Position numbers and translations under genes: made by a program
Notes under the pieces: model-generated
What the model was told of the DNA's origin: nothing
Databases searched by the model: none
The model's input: only the letters and a program-made list of their open reading frames with translations
Origin: Christensenella sp. UBA1782
Lineage (GTDB): Bacteria > Bacillota > Clostridia > Christensenellales > DTU072
Direction: 5' to 3'
DNA: 21,122 nt
Assembly (NCBI GenBank): GCA_002315475.1
Contig: DCGI01000074.1
Span: 1-21,122 of the forward strand
Part shown: positions 1 through 6,914 of the stretch, piece by piece
Numbering within the stretch: the first letter of the stretch is position 1
Layout: every line of letters begins with the position of its first letter

Positions 1-36
1 AGAAACGTTCTTCAACTTTTCTTTCAACTTCTGCAT
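1..36 (-). CDS. 5' end of an unidentified gene leaving the window
   Basis: Only the first 12 codons are visible (MQKLKEKLKNVS), so no family can be named. The start is well supported: an AGGAGG Shine-Dalgarno (43-48) lies 6 nt before the ATG at 34-36, and a near-consensus SigA promoter lies upstream (111-139). The visible N-terminus is lysine-rich and amphipathic, with no signal peptide in view. The gene is divergent from the small XRE regulator at 359, which makes it a candidate target of that regulator; this is inference from position only. Confidence 0.6.
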   Translation of the reverse strand, partial: MQKLKEKLKNVS

Positions 37-110
37 GTATTGCCTCCTTACATTTTTTATCGTTTCACGATTTATATGTAAATTTGTCGATTATTCGATT
101 ATATGTTATT

Positions 111-139
111 AGTATAAAACTCTTGAATCCGCTTGTCAA
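111..139 (-). promoter_or_regulatory. SigA-type promoter of the partial left-edge gene
   Basis: On the minus strand a perfect TTGACA -35 (134-139) is followed after exactly 17 nt by TATACT (111-116). The predicted transcript has a leader of about 65 nt before the ATG at 36. This is one of the best promoter matches in the window. Confidence 0.75.
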
Positions 140-285
140 CGATTTTTTTATAAAATAATAAATATTTTTTTATGTTATATATCAATATATACCGTAATCG
201 GCAATACGACCTCGTAGATGCCGTCCTTTTTTCCAAAACAACTTAAAAATTACCTAAAATTTTCTTAAAGTAGTGAAATCCTCTT

Positions 286-331
286 CCTTTTTTTTCAAAA
301 AAAGGTTATAATATGGGCATCCTTAAAAAGG
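286..331 (+). promoter_or_regulatory. Putative promoter/operator of the XRE gene
   Basis: A perfect TATAAT -10 (307-312) precedes the XRE gene, but no good -35 exists at 16-18 nt. The -35 zone is instead occupied by an AT-rich palindrome with 9-bp arms (286-305, CCTTTTTTT against AAAAAAAGG). A second palindrome, CCTTAAAAAGG (321-331), falls just downstream at about the start point. Palindromes on both sides of the -10 are typical of an autorepressor operator; that function is inferred. Confidence 0.45.
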
Positions 332-358
332 AAAAAAATATACGTTTTTTGAGGTTTT

Positions 359-577
359 ATGTTAAAACAAGAAGTCGGGCAGAGATTCCTAATTTGCAGA
401 AAAGAGCTAAAACTTTCCCAGAAAGCCGTCGCCGATAAATTGGGTACAGCACAACCGGTTTATCAGAGATTCGAAAAAGGCGTCTACGAATGTAATTATA
501 CGCAGCTGTTAAAACTCAGTGAAATTTTTGACGTTTCGGTAGACTACCTTCTCGGGAAAAAAGAAGAAAGACGCTGA
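359..577 (+). CDS. Small XRE-family helix-turn-helix regulator
   Basis: This is a 72-residue stand-alone DNA-binding protein of the Cro/C1 (XRE) type. The HTH fold spans about residues 7-64: RFLICRKELKLSQKAVADKL forms helices 1 and 2, TAQPVYQRFEKG the recognition helix, and LLKLSEIFDVSVDYLLG the family's usual closing helices. There is no sensor or oligomerisation domain, so the protein is probably a dimeric repressor with a C-terminal KKEERR tail. A GAGG Shine-Dalgarno lies 4 nt before the ATG. It is the only plus-strand gene in the window and is divergent from the left-edge gene. Small XRE genes of this kind can be remnants of mobile elements, but no integrase or phage gene is visible here. 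The family is clear; the target is unknown. Confidence 0.85.
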   Translation: MLKQEVGQRFLICRKELKLSQKAVADKLGTAQPVYQRFEKGVYECNYTQLLKLSEIFDVSVDYLLGKKEERR

Positions 578-633
578 TTTTTTTCAAACTCTCTCTCGAA
601 TCGTACCTTCATGCAGTAAACGAATACAATAAA

Positions 634-665
634 AGCCTTCTTTTGAAAGGCTATTATTCTTTTTC
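634..665 (+). terminator. Intrinsic terminator after the XRE gene
   Basis: A 6-bp stem AGCCTT/AAGGCT (634-639 with 647-652) with a 7-nt loop is followed by a T-rich run (ATTATTCTTTTTCTC). It lies 57 nt after the XRE stop codon in the correct orientation. Confidence 0.6.
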
Positions 666-690
666 TCTTTCTGAATACACTTACAATATA

Positions 691-721
691 AAAACCATAC
701 GAAGCCGTATGGTTTTTCTTT
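691..721. terminator. Bidirectional terminator between convergent genes
   Basis: An 11-bp perfect stem AAAACCATACG/CGTATGGTTTT (691-701 with 706-716) and an AAGC loop has T-rich tails in both directions. It sits between the plus-strand XRE gene and the minus-strand end of ricT, so it probably ends transcription from both sides. Confidence 0.75.
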
Positions 722-757
722 CGGATAATAGTGCCCTTCGCCCCATCTCGAAGGGAA

Positions 758-1609
758 TTACGGTTGATCAGGAATTTCCTTTTCGCTTTGTTTTTGACGG
801 GCGATGATTTTATTTAAGGGGAACGTTTTGACTTCGACGCCGCCGTCGGATTGCGTAAAGCGGACGGTGACTTCCTGCCGAAGAATGTCGTTGGCGATGA
901 CCGTTCCGTCCCCGTTCGGCGTGCGAGCGGTAGAGTTGAGTTTGGGCATCTTGCTGTACATTTCTTGATAATAATCGTTTTCAAATTTCAAACAGCACAT
1001 CAATTTTCCGCAGCACCCGCTGATTTTTTGCGGGTTTAGGCTCAGTCCTTGAATTTTTGCCATTTTGATCGTTACCTTATCGAAATCGTGCAAATAGGTG
1101 GTACAGCAGCAAGGTCTTCCGCACTGTGCCAAAGCACCTTGCAGTTTGATTTCGTCCCGCTCGTAAATCTGTCGCAACTCGATGCGGACGTGGAACGCCG
1201 AAGCCAAATCCTTAACCAACTCCCGAAAGTCCACCCTGCCGGCGGCGGTGAAATAGACGATGAGTTTTTGACGGTCGAAGGTATACTCCGCTTCCACGAT
1301 TTTCATATCCAACCCTCGACTTTTTGCCTTTTCGACCGAAATACGCATAAATTCGTTCCGCTTGGCGAGGTTTTCCGCCTGCTTTTTGTCGTCTTCCGGG
1401 GTGGCTTTCCGAGAAACCTCTTTTAACGGCAAAACCAACTCGGAATCGTCCGCCATTCTGTTGGGTATGGCGACGGTACCGTATTCCAAACCGCGTGCCG
1501 TTTCGCAAATAACGCCGTCCCCTTCCCGAAAAGTTATATCTTTCGGCGAAAAATAATACGTTTTCCCCGTATCTCTGAATTTCACACCGACTATCATTTT
1601 TTCTGCCAT
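758..1609 (-). CDS. ricT: RicT (YaaT/PSP1-domain) RNA-decay and development factor
   Basis: RicT is the PSP1-domain subunit of the RicAFT complex, which in Bacillus subtilis binds iron-sulfur clusters and assists RNase Y-dependent mRNA processing, sporulation and competence. The 283-residue protein shows the family's cysteine pattern: CGRPCCC (residues 163-169) and SGCCGKLMCCLKFE (198-210), the usual cluster ligands. The frame stays open 58 codons further upstream into holB, but that extension looks like shadow translation. The start at 1609 (MAEKMIVGVKF) has a GGAGG 10 nt upstream and begins at the family's normal N-terminus. It overlaps the end of holB by 16 nt, so translation is probably coupled. 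It is the last gene of the greA-to-ricT run and is followed by the bidirectional terminator. The family call is very secure. Confidence 0.95.
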   Translation of the reverse strand: MAEKMIVGVKFRDTGKTYYFSPKDITFREGDGVICETARGLEYGTVAIPNRMADDSELVLPLKEVSRKATPEDDKKQAENLAKRNEFMRISVEKAKSRGLDMKIVEAEYTFDRQKLIVYFTAAGRVDFRELVKDLASAFHVRIELRQIYERDEIKLQGALAQCGRPCCCTTYLHDFDKVTIKMAKIQGLSLNPQKISGCCGKLMCCLKFENDYYQEMYSKMPKLNSTARTPNGDGTVIANDILRQEVTVRFTQSDGGVEVKTFPLNKIIARQKQSEKEIPDQP

Positions 1610-2562
1610 TTGTATCTTGCCTCCAATATTCCGAACAGTACGCCGTTCGCCACGTTGGCGACGTTCACGTAAAAGTTCAGTTGTTCTCTTGCTTTTTGTA
1701 TGGCTTCCAGAGCCATTGCCAAACCCGCTGCCGTAAAGCCGGACGAAACCCGCATCAGGTCGTTTTCTCTCCCCACCGTACACGTACTCGCCGTACTGCC
1801 GAGAAGAAGTTTCATCGCATCGCTTAAAAGGATTTCCATAAAATCCAAAGTCATGCCTATATTGTCTTTGGTAAAGTTCTCTCCCACCGCGTATTGAGCG
1901 ATTTGCGAGGACTTTTTGAGCTGCATCATCATAAGAAACACTTGCTCGAAGCGGTCGCGGTAGTCCCCGCCCTGCGAAAACAAGCGTGCCTTCGTCAGAT
2001 TGCCCATGCCGTATGCCGCCGAAAGGCTTGCCGTATCGTAGTCCGTTCCGTCTTCCGTCAGCTCCGTCAAAATGTCCTCCGACGAAAGGGTATCGAGCAA
2101 TAACTTCTTTCCCCTCGAACGTATGGTCGCCAGTAGTCCGCTTTCTCCCGACGCACCCAATAAAAACGTAACGTGCGGCGGCGGTTCTTCAAAGGTTTTT
2201 AACAGTTTGTTTTGACAAACCACGTTGAGTTTATCGGCGTTTTCGATGATAAAAACCTTTTTATCCCCCTGAATCGGCTTGACTTCGACACGCTCCAACA
2301 TCGGTTCGACGTCCTCTTTGACTTTCATTTTGCCGCCGTCTCCCCAAAAGACGTCGGGATGACTGCCTTCGGCAATACTTTGACAGGTGGCACATTCGCA
2401 ACAAATCGTCGGACAAAAACACGCAAGCGAAGCGAAATACAAAAAGGAAGAAACCAGCTCGCTATCCTCACCGATAACGATGTAGGCGTGTCCCAAACCT
2501 TTCCGCAAGTCCTCTTGAAATCTCTTCCAGGCACTGTTTTTCCGTACGATTTCTATGTTCAT
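1594..2562 (-). CDS. holB: DNA polymerase III subunit delta' (clamp loader)
   Basis: This 322-residue protein is the delta' subunit of the clamp loader, which helps open the beta sliding clamp and load it on primed DNA. The N-terminal AAA+ fold retains the zinc-finger cysteines (C50-C60, in CFCPTICCECATC), the region VFIIENADKLNVVCQNKLLKTFEEPP (103-128) and the sensor stretch LLATIRSR. The P-loop position near residues 24-40 has no GxxGxGK motif, as in other non-ATPase delta' proteins. The SRC motif reads SRG (149-151), so its cysteine is missing. The start overlaps the tmk stop as ATGA. The setting tmk-holB-ricT is classical for Firmicutes. Confidence 0.9.
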   Translation of the reverse strand: MNIEIVRKNSAWKRFQEDLRKGLGHAYIVIGEDSELVSSFLYFASLACFCPTICCECATCQSIAEGSHPDVFWGDGGKMKVKEDVEPMLERVEVKPIQGDKKVFIIENADKLNVVCQNKLLKTFEEPPPHVTFLLGASGESGLLATIRSRGKKLLLDTLSSEDILTELTEDGTDYDTASLSAAYGMGNLTKARLFSQGGDYRDRFEQVFLMMMQLKKSSQIAQYAVGENFTKDNIGMTLDFMEILLSDAMKLLLGSTASTCTVGRENDLMRVSSGFTAAGLAMALEAIQKAREQLNFYVNVANVANGVLFGILEARYKWQKK

Positions 2563-3173
2563 CGAATCAACCCTCTCGAACGCAACGCGTCAATGATTCT
2601 CTCCGAAGTAACGTTTTTATCCCAATCGGTACGAATACATAAAAACCTATCGTTTTTCCGAGCGAGCTCTTGATAGCCTTCGTATACTTTTAAGTGGAAA
2701 GCATCGGCTTCCTGCTCGATTCTGTCGTTCGCCACGACGTCCCCTTTTTGCCGACGCCACGATTCCAACGGATTCATATCCAAAAAAACGACGGCTTCGG
2801 GCATACAGTTTTGTACGGCGTAGGAATTCAAATCGTAAATAAACTTTTCGCCCAGTCCTCTCGCATACGCCTGATACGCCAAAGAACTGTCGATATAGCG
2901 GTCGCATATCACGATTTTTCCCGCCCGCAAAGAAGGTAATATCAAGTTATCGATATGGTCGCAACGTGCCGCCGCAAAAAGGGCGGCTTCGGTTTCGGCA
3001 CCCATTTCGTTCGTTAAAATCATTTGTCGAATTTTTTCGGCAAGAGGTGTCCCGCCCGGTTCTCGGGTAAAAACCGCCTCCTGTCCCGTCTCCGCCAAAT
3101 ACTTTTTCAAAAAGGTCAGTTGGGTACTTTTGCCTACCCCTTCTCCGCCTTCAAACGCAATAAAACCTTTCAT
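2559..3173 (-). CDS. tmk: Thymidylate kinase
   Basis: Tmk phosphorylates dTMP to dTDP with ATP, an essential cytoplasmic step in dTTP synthesis. The 204-residue protein has the P-loop FEGGEGVGKST (7-17), the REPGGTPLAE dTMP-binding motif (37-46), DRYIDSSLAYQ (91-101) and the lid-side DRIEQEADAFH (150-160), in normal order and length. The open frame reaches 3200, but MKGFIAFEGG at 3173 is the conserved family start and has GGAG 7 nt upstream. The stop overlaps the holB start (ATGA), so the two are translationally coupled. The 80-nt gap to the decarboxylase holds a possible promoter. Confidence 0.95.
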   Translation of the reverse strand: MKGFIAFEGGEGVGKSTQLTFLKKYLAETGQEAVFTREPGGTPLAEKIRQMILTNEMGAETEAALFAAARCDHIDNLILPSLRAGKIVICDRYIDSSLAYQAYARGLGEKFIYDLNSYAVQNCMPEAVVFLDMNPLESWRRQKGDVVANDRIEQEADAFHLKVYEGYQELARKNDRFLCIRTDWDKNVTSERIIDALRSRGLIR

Positions 3174-3190
3174 GTACTTCTCCGTATTGT

Positions 3191-3219
3191 ATTGTATCAT
3201 AATTTCGCACTTCTCGCAA
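3191..3219 (-). promoter_or_regulatory. Possible internal promoter for tmk-holB-ricT
   Basis: On the minus strand TTGCGA (3214-3219) is followed after 17 nt by TACAAT (3191-3196), with a TGA directly before it resembling an extended -10. A start about 7 nt downstream would leave a leader of only 10-12 nt before the tmk ATG, nearly overlapping its Shine-Dalgarno. The match is therefore suggestive, not secure. Confidence 0.35.
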
Positions 3220-3253
3220 GTACCGAATCCGAAAAATGCGACGGTTCCCGTCC

Positions 3254-4522
3254 CTACTCGCTTTCACCCGTATAAATAAAGACGTTTCCGTCCTGCAAGC
3301 CGAACCGACCGTTCGGATGTTCTTCCAAAATCCGAATCTTCTCGGCGGTCAGCACTTCGTGCGAATAACAGAGCGGCACGCCGGGCGGATACAACCCGAC
3401 TTCAAAATAAAGGGGTTTCCCTTCCGCCTCCCGCAGAGGCACCATTTGCCACCTTCCTCCGAAAGTCAATAACGTAACGTCCTTGTGTTCGGTATAATAT
3501 TTTTTATCGGCTTCGAAAGGGGTAAGGGTGGAGAGGTCGAGCGAAGCAAACGCCCGTAACAGGTCGGGAAGCGCATGATAATTGTTGCAGGTCAAGATGT
3601 ATACGACCTTGTTTTCTTCGCTCATTTCGGCGACGAATCCCGCCCGCTCTACGGCAAGCATAACGTCCCTTCCTTCGAAGGGGGAGGATACGACGAGACG
3701 CGTCTTGTCGTCCCTTGCGACCACCTCAAACGGCTTGGGCAGTTTCTCGGTAAATTCCTTTACGGCATCCAACATTTCATCGTATATTTTCGGGTACTCG
3801 TCCGCTTTCTCGAACGCCTTTTCTACGGAGCAAATGACGGCATGATTGGGAGACGTGCTGTGCAAAAGTTTCTTTGCCAAAATCCCCCCCGCCACGTATT
3901 CTTTCTTCTTCACCAAAAGGGCACTCCCCGCCGTCATGACGGGCAAGGTCTTATGTAGACTATGGATAACCAAATCGGCATATTCGGTAGCCGAATCGGG
4001 CAATTTATCCGAGAAAATAAAATGACTTCCGTGCGATGCGTCGACAAGTACGTCGATACCTTTTTTATGCAGAATATCGCATAGAACGGCGAGATTTTTA
4101 CACGCTCCGAAATAGTCGGGACTGGTCACGACGGCCGTCTTGACGTCGGCGGGAATGACGGTGTTTTCATCCACTTCGTCGACGTGATAAGCTTCTTTGC
4201 AGAACAACCGCATCGCATTAAAAATCGAGATATGCAGCTTGCCGATCAGTAAGAATTTTCCTCTGTCTTTGGTGATAAAAATCGCTTGATAAACGCTGTT
4301 CGTCGCACCGAAGGCAGAAAGAAAACAAGCCTCCGTTTTGTAGACGGAAGCTATGTTTTTTTCTAAATCCGAAATGCCGCCCTGCGGACTCAACAGGTTG
4401 TCGTTATAGTCCAATTCGGTCACGTCGCAAGCAAGGATATTCTCGGGGAGAATCCCGCAATGTCCGGGCATGTGAAATCGAATTTTATCGGCGTTTTTTA
4501 TAGTGTTTTCGTACAGACTCAT
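3254..4522 (-). CDS. PLP-dependent Orn/Lys/Arg decarboxylase family protein (YaaO-like)
   Basis: This is a fold-type I PLP enzyme of the basic amino-acid decarboxylase group (SpeA/YaaO/Cad), which makes polyamines or their precursors. Visible motifs are FHMPGH (16-21), DVTELDYNDNLLSPQG (33-48), the cofactor aspartate in LVDASHGSHF (159-168), the Schiff-base lysine in HSLHKTLP (K191) and the C-terminal YPPGVPL substrate-site motif. At 422 residues it is shorter than the usual 470-490, although both ends are present. Its start overlaps the lysS stop as ATGA and lacks an obvious Shine-Dalgarno, so it probably depends on translational coupling. A yaaO-like gene beside tmk is a known Firmicute arrangement. 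The exact substrate (arginine, lysine or ornithine) cannot be read from the sequence. Confidence 0.85.
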   Translation of the reverse strand: MSLYENTIKNADKIRFHMPGHCGILPENILACDVTELDYNDNLLSPQGGISDLEKNIASVYKTEACFLSAFGATNSVYQAIFITKDRGKFLLIGKLHISIFNAMRLFCKEAYHVDEVDENTVIPADVKTAVVTSPDYFGACKNLAVLCDILHKKGIDVLVDASHGSHFIFSDKLPDSATEYADLVIHSLHKTLPVMTAGSALLVKKKEYVAGGILAKKLLHSTSPNHAVICSVEKAFEKADEYPKIYDEMLDAVKEFTEKLPKPFEVVARDDKTRLVVSSPFEGRDVMLAVERAGFVAEMSEENKVVYILTCNNYHALPDLLRAFASLDLSTLTPFEADKKYYTEHKDVTLLTFGGRWQMVPLREAEGKPLYFEVGLYPPGVPLCYSHEVLTAEKIRILEEHPNGRFGLQDGNVFIYTGESE

Positions 4523-6015
4523 TTGCGCGGTTTCATGGTCGGGAAGAGAAGCACGTCACGAATGGACGCATTGTCGGTGAGCACCATCACCATACGATCG
4601 ATACCGATACCCAGTCCTCCCGTCGGAGGCATACCGTATTCCAAAGCGTTCACGAAGTCCTCGTCCATAAATTGCGCCTCGTCGTCGCCTTTGGCTCTCT
4701 CTTTGGCTTGTTGCTCGAATCTGCCTCTTTGGTCGATAGGATCGTTTAATTCGCTGAAAGCGTTACCCATTTCGCTTGCCATCATGAAGCACTCAAACCG
4801 TTCGGTAAGACGCTTGTCGGAAGGCTTCCTCTTGGCGAGCGGACTGACTTCGACGGGGTAGTCGATGATGAAAATCGGTTGAATCAGTTTTTCTTCCACC
4901 TTTTGGTCGAACACTTCGTACAGGGCTTTTCCCCAGCTTTCGCCGTCCTCGATGTCCACGCCGATTTTTTTCGCCTGTGCAATCAAGTCTTCGGTCGTCC
5001 CTTCGGCAAAGTCGATGCCGGTGTACTTTTTGACGGCGTCCTGCATGGTCATACGCGGCCACTTTTCGCCGAAGTGCAAAACCGTCCCTTGGAAAGTAAC
5101 GTCGGTGGTATGCAAAACTTCTTGTGCGCAATAGCGGAACAAACCTTCGGTGATGTCCATCATATCGTTATAGTCGGCGTAAGCTTGGTATAATTCGATG
5201 GTGGTAAACTCGGGGTTGTGTTTTAAGTCCATGCCTTCGTTCCGGAAAATACGACCGATTTCAAAGACTTTATCAAAGCCGCCGACAATCAACCGCTTCA
5301 AATACAATTCGGTAGCGATACGCATATACATATCAATATCGAGAGCGTTGTGGTGGGTGATAAACGGACGGGCGTTGGCACCGCCGGGAATACTGTTCAA
5401 GACAGGGGTTTCCACCTCGATAAAGCCGATTCTTTCCATGTAAGCACGCACGCAGGAGATGATCTTGCTACGCTTCACAAACGTGTCCATAACTTCGGGA
5501 TTGGCGATCAAGTCCACGTACCGTTGACGATACCGCAAGTCGGTATTGGTGAGACCGTGAAACTTTTCCGGAAGGGGATGGAGGGATTTCGAAAGAAGCA
5601 CGATTTTTTTCGCCCGAAGGGTGGTTTCGCCCGTTTCGGTCTTGAAAACCGTACCTTCCACGCCGATAATATCGCCGATATCCCACTTCTTAAAGCCGGC
5701 GTATTCTTCTTCGCCCACTTCGTCGCGACGGAAATAGACCTGTAATTGCTTTCCGCCGTCCGCAATATGCCCGAAACTGGCTTTTCCCATGATACGACGG
5801 GAAATCATTCTGCCTGCCACCGAAACCGTTTTTTCGTTATAATTATCAAAATCCGCAAGGATTTCTTCGGCTCGGGCGGTACGGATGTACTTGGTGATCT
5901 CAAAAGGATCCTTGCCCGCTTCCACGAGATCGGACAATTTTTGACGCCGTACGGCGTCGATTTCACTCCATTCTTGTTCGTTTTCTAAATTCGTTTGTAT
6001 GGTGTCTTCTGCCAT
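4519..6015 (-). CDS. lysS: Lysyl-tRNA synthetase, class II
   Basis: LysS charges tRNA-Lys with lysine. The 498-residue protein has an N-terminal OB-fold anticodon-binding domain (about 55-160, including VSVAGRMISRRIMGKASFGHI) and a class II catalytic core. Motif 1 is in EVETPVLNSIPGGANARPF, motif 2 in FEIGRIFRNEGMDLKHNPEF, and motif 3 in GLGIGIDRMVMVLTDNASIR near residues 467-486. All signature residues look intact and the length is normal. An AGAGG lies 8 nt before the ATG. It follows greA by 15 nt, the usual greA-lysS pair. I see no T-box leader before the pair. Confidence 0.97.
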   Translation of the reverse strand: MAEDTIQTNLENEQEWSEIDAVRRQKLSDLVEAGKDPFEITKYIRTARAEEILADFDNYNEKTVSVAGRMISRRIMGKASFGHIADGGKQLQVYFRRDEVGEEEYAGFKKWDIGDIIGVEGTVFKTETGETTLRAKKIVLLSKSLHPLPEKFHGLTNTDLRYRQRYVDLIANPEVMDTFVKRSKIISCVRAYMERIGFIEVETPVLNSIPGGANARPFITHHNALDIDMYMRIATELYLKRLIVGGFDKVFEIGRIFRNEGMDLKHNPEFTTIELYQAYADYNDMMDITEGLFRYCAQEVLHTTDVTFQGTVLHFGEKWPRMTMQDAVKKYTGIDFAEGTTEDLIAQAKKIGVDIEDGESWGKALYEVFDQKVEEKLIQPIFIIDYPVEVSPLAKRKPSDKRLTERFECFMMASEMGNAFSELNDPIDQRGRFEQQAKERAKGDDEAQFMDEDFVNALEYGMPPTGGLGIGIDRMVMVLTDNASIRDVLLFPTMKPRK

Positions 6016-6030
6016 TGTTTTTTCCTCTCT

Positions 6031-6501
6031 TTACTTGTTAATGGAAAGAATCTTTAAGTGCATATCTCCGCCCGGCGTCTTGGCTACCACTCTTTCGCCG
6101 ACGGTATGTCCGACGAGAGCCTTGCCGATGGGACTGAGATCGCTGATTTTTCCTTGACGGCTGTCCGCTTCCAAACTGGAAACCACCTGTAATTGCATTT
6201 CTTCCCCTTCGTCTTCATCCAATACGACGATGGCGTTTCCGATGCCGACGTGGTCGGTCGTAATTTCGCTGTCGTCGATGATTTCCACCAAAGAAAGGGT
6301 ATCTTCCAAACGGGCGATTTCGGCTTCGTTGGCGACCTGTGCGTCTTTTGCCGCCGAATATTCGGCGTTTTCGCTCAAGTCCCCGAACTCCTTGGCGTGC
6401 TTGATGGCATCGGAGATTTCACTGCGACGGGTTGTTCTCAATTGATCCAATTTGGCATTCATTTCATCATATTTTTTTTGCGTAAGTTGTATTTTATCCA
6501 T
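6031..6501 (-). CDS. greA: Transcription elongation factor GreA
   Basis: GreA enters the RNA polymerase secondary channel and stimulates transcript cleavage, rescuing backtracked complexes. The 156-residue protein has the N-terminal coiled coil (about 1-75, with the conserved turn HAKEFGDLSENAEYSAAKDA) and the C-terminal FKBP-like domain (about 80-156, with ISDLSPIGKALVGHTVGE). The acidic tip residues DLSENAEY (41-48) are intact. A GGAG lies 10 nt before the ATG. It follows the rpsR terminator, so it is probably the first gene of its own transcript running into lysS. Confidence 0.97.
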   Translation of the reverse strand: MDKIQLTQKKYDEMNAKLDQLRTTRRSEISDAIKHAKEFGDLSENAEYSAAKDAQVANEAEIARLEDTLSLVEIIDDSEITTDHVGIGNAIVVLDEDEGEEMQLQVVSSLEADSRQGKISDLSPIGKALVGHTVGERVVAKTPGGDMHLKILSINK

Positions 6502-6523
6502 AATAATCTATCTCCTTATTATT

Positions 6524-6561
6524 AAAAAAGCTGATTATTTTATGAATTCAAAATAATCAGC
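6524..6561 (-). terminator. Intrinsic terminator after rpsR
   Basis: A 12-bp perfect stem (GCTGATTATTTT at 6530-6541 pairing with 6550-6561) and an 8-nt loop are followed on the minus strand by six T residues (6524-6529). It closes the rpsF-ssb-rpsR operon 37 nt after the rpsR stop and 23 nt before greA begins. Confidence 0.85.
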
Positions 6562-6578
6562 ATATCGAACTTTGTTAA
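6550..6578 (-). promoter_or_regulatory. Possible greA promoter inside the rpsR terminator
   Basis: TTAACA (6573-6578) and TATTTT (6550-6555) are 17 nt apart on the minus strand. The -10 lies within the upstream arm of the terminator stem. Transcripts starting here would carry only part of the hairpin and so escape termination. The -10 is weak (4 of 6), so the call is tentative. Confidence 0.35.
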
Positions 6579-6597
6579 GACGAAAAAGAGTTATTTC

Positions 6598-6900
6598 TTA
6601 CTCACCTTTGAATGCGAGAAGTCCCATGATTCTTGCACGCTTAATGGCTACGGCAAGGTCTCTTTGGTGCTTAACGCAAACACCGGAAGTTCTCCGCGGA
6701 ATAATCTTTCCGTTTTCGGCAACGAAACGGGGACGACGTTCTCCGTTACGGTCGAAGCCCTTATCGTTGTTCTTTTCAATATCCTTTACCAAAGCGATAT
6801 AATCGACTTCGTCGATTTTAGCTACGCAGAAAGGACATACTTTCTTTTTGGGCGCACGCTTAAACGTAGTCGCGGCAACCCCTTTATTTTCTTTAATCAT
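6598..6900 (-). CDS. rpsR: 30S ribosomal protein S18 with an internal insertion
   Basis: S18 binds the 16S rRNA platform as a heterodimer with S6. Recognisable parts are FKRAPKKKVCPFC (13-25), GKIIPRRTSGVCVKHQR (64-80) and LAVAIKRARIMGLL (82-95). C22, C25, C75 and H78 form the zinc site of the cysteine-containing S18 type. At 100 residues it is longer than the usual 75-90. Between VDYIALV and PRFVAENGKI there are roughly 16 additional charged residues (about 37-57, IEKNNDKGFDRNGERR) that I do not know from typical S18. Both flanks stay in frame and conserved, so a frameshift is unlikely. It is the last gene of rpsF-ssb-rpsR, 14 nt after ssb. Confidence 0.93.
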   Translation of the reverse strand: MIKENKGVAATTFKRAPKKKVCPFCVAKIDEVDYIALVKDIEKNNDKGFDRNGERRPRFVAENGKIIPRRTSGVCVKHQRDLAVAIKRARIMGLLAFKGE

Positions 6901-6914
6901 TTTACCTCCGAATA

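Larger units (their letters stand above)
49..358. other. Divergent intergenic region with operator-like repeats
   Basis: This roughly 310-base AT-rich region separates the left-edge minus gene from the XRE gene. Within the minus-strand leader lie a TCGATTATTCGATTA direct repeat (87-101) and a small dyad ATCGT-TTC-ACGAT (59-71). On the XRE side there are two CCTT/AAGG palindromes (286-305 and 321-331) around a TATAAT. The middle stretch, about 140-280, shows no gene or structure that I recognise. Confidence 0.5.

Noticed and set aside
1610..1783. Upstream 58-codon extension of ricT
   Set aside because: The extension is arginine-rich, lies wholly inside holB and lacks RicT similarity; a ribosome site and the family start favour 1609.
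6502..6597. Lysine riboswitch or T-box leader before greA-lysS
   Set aside because: The space is under 100 bases and is filled by the rpsR terminator; no T-box sequence or complex aptamer is seen.
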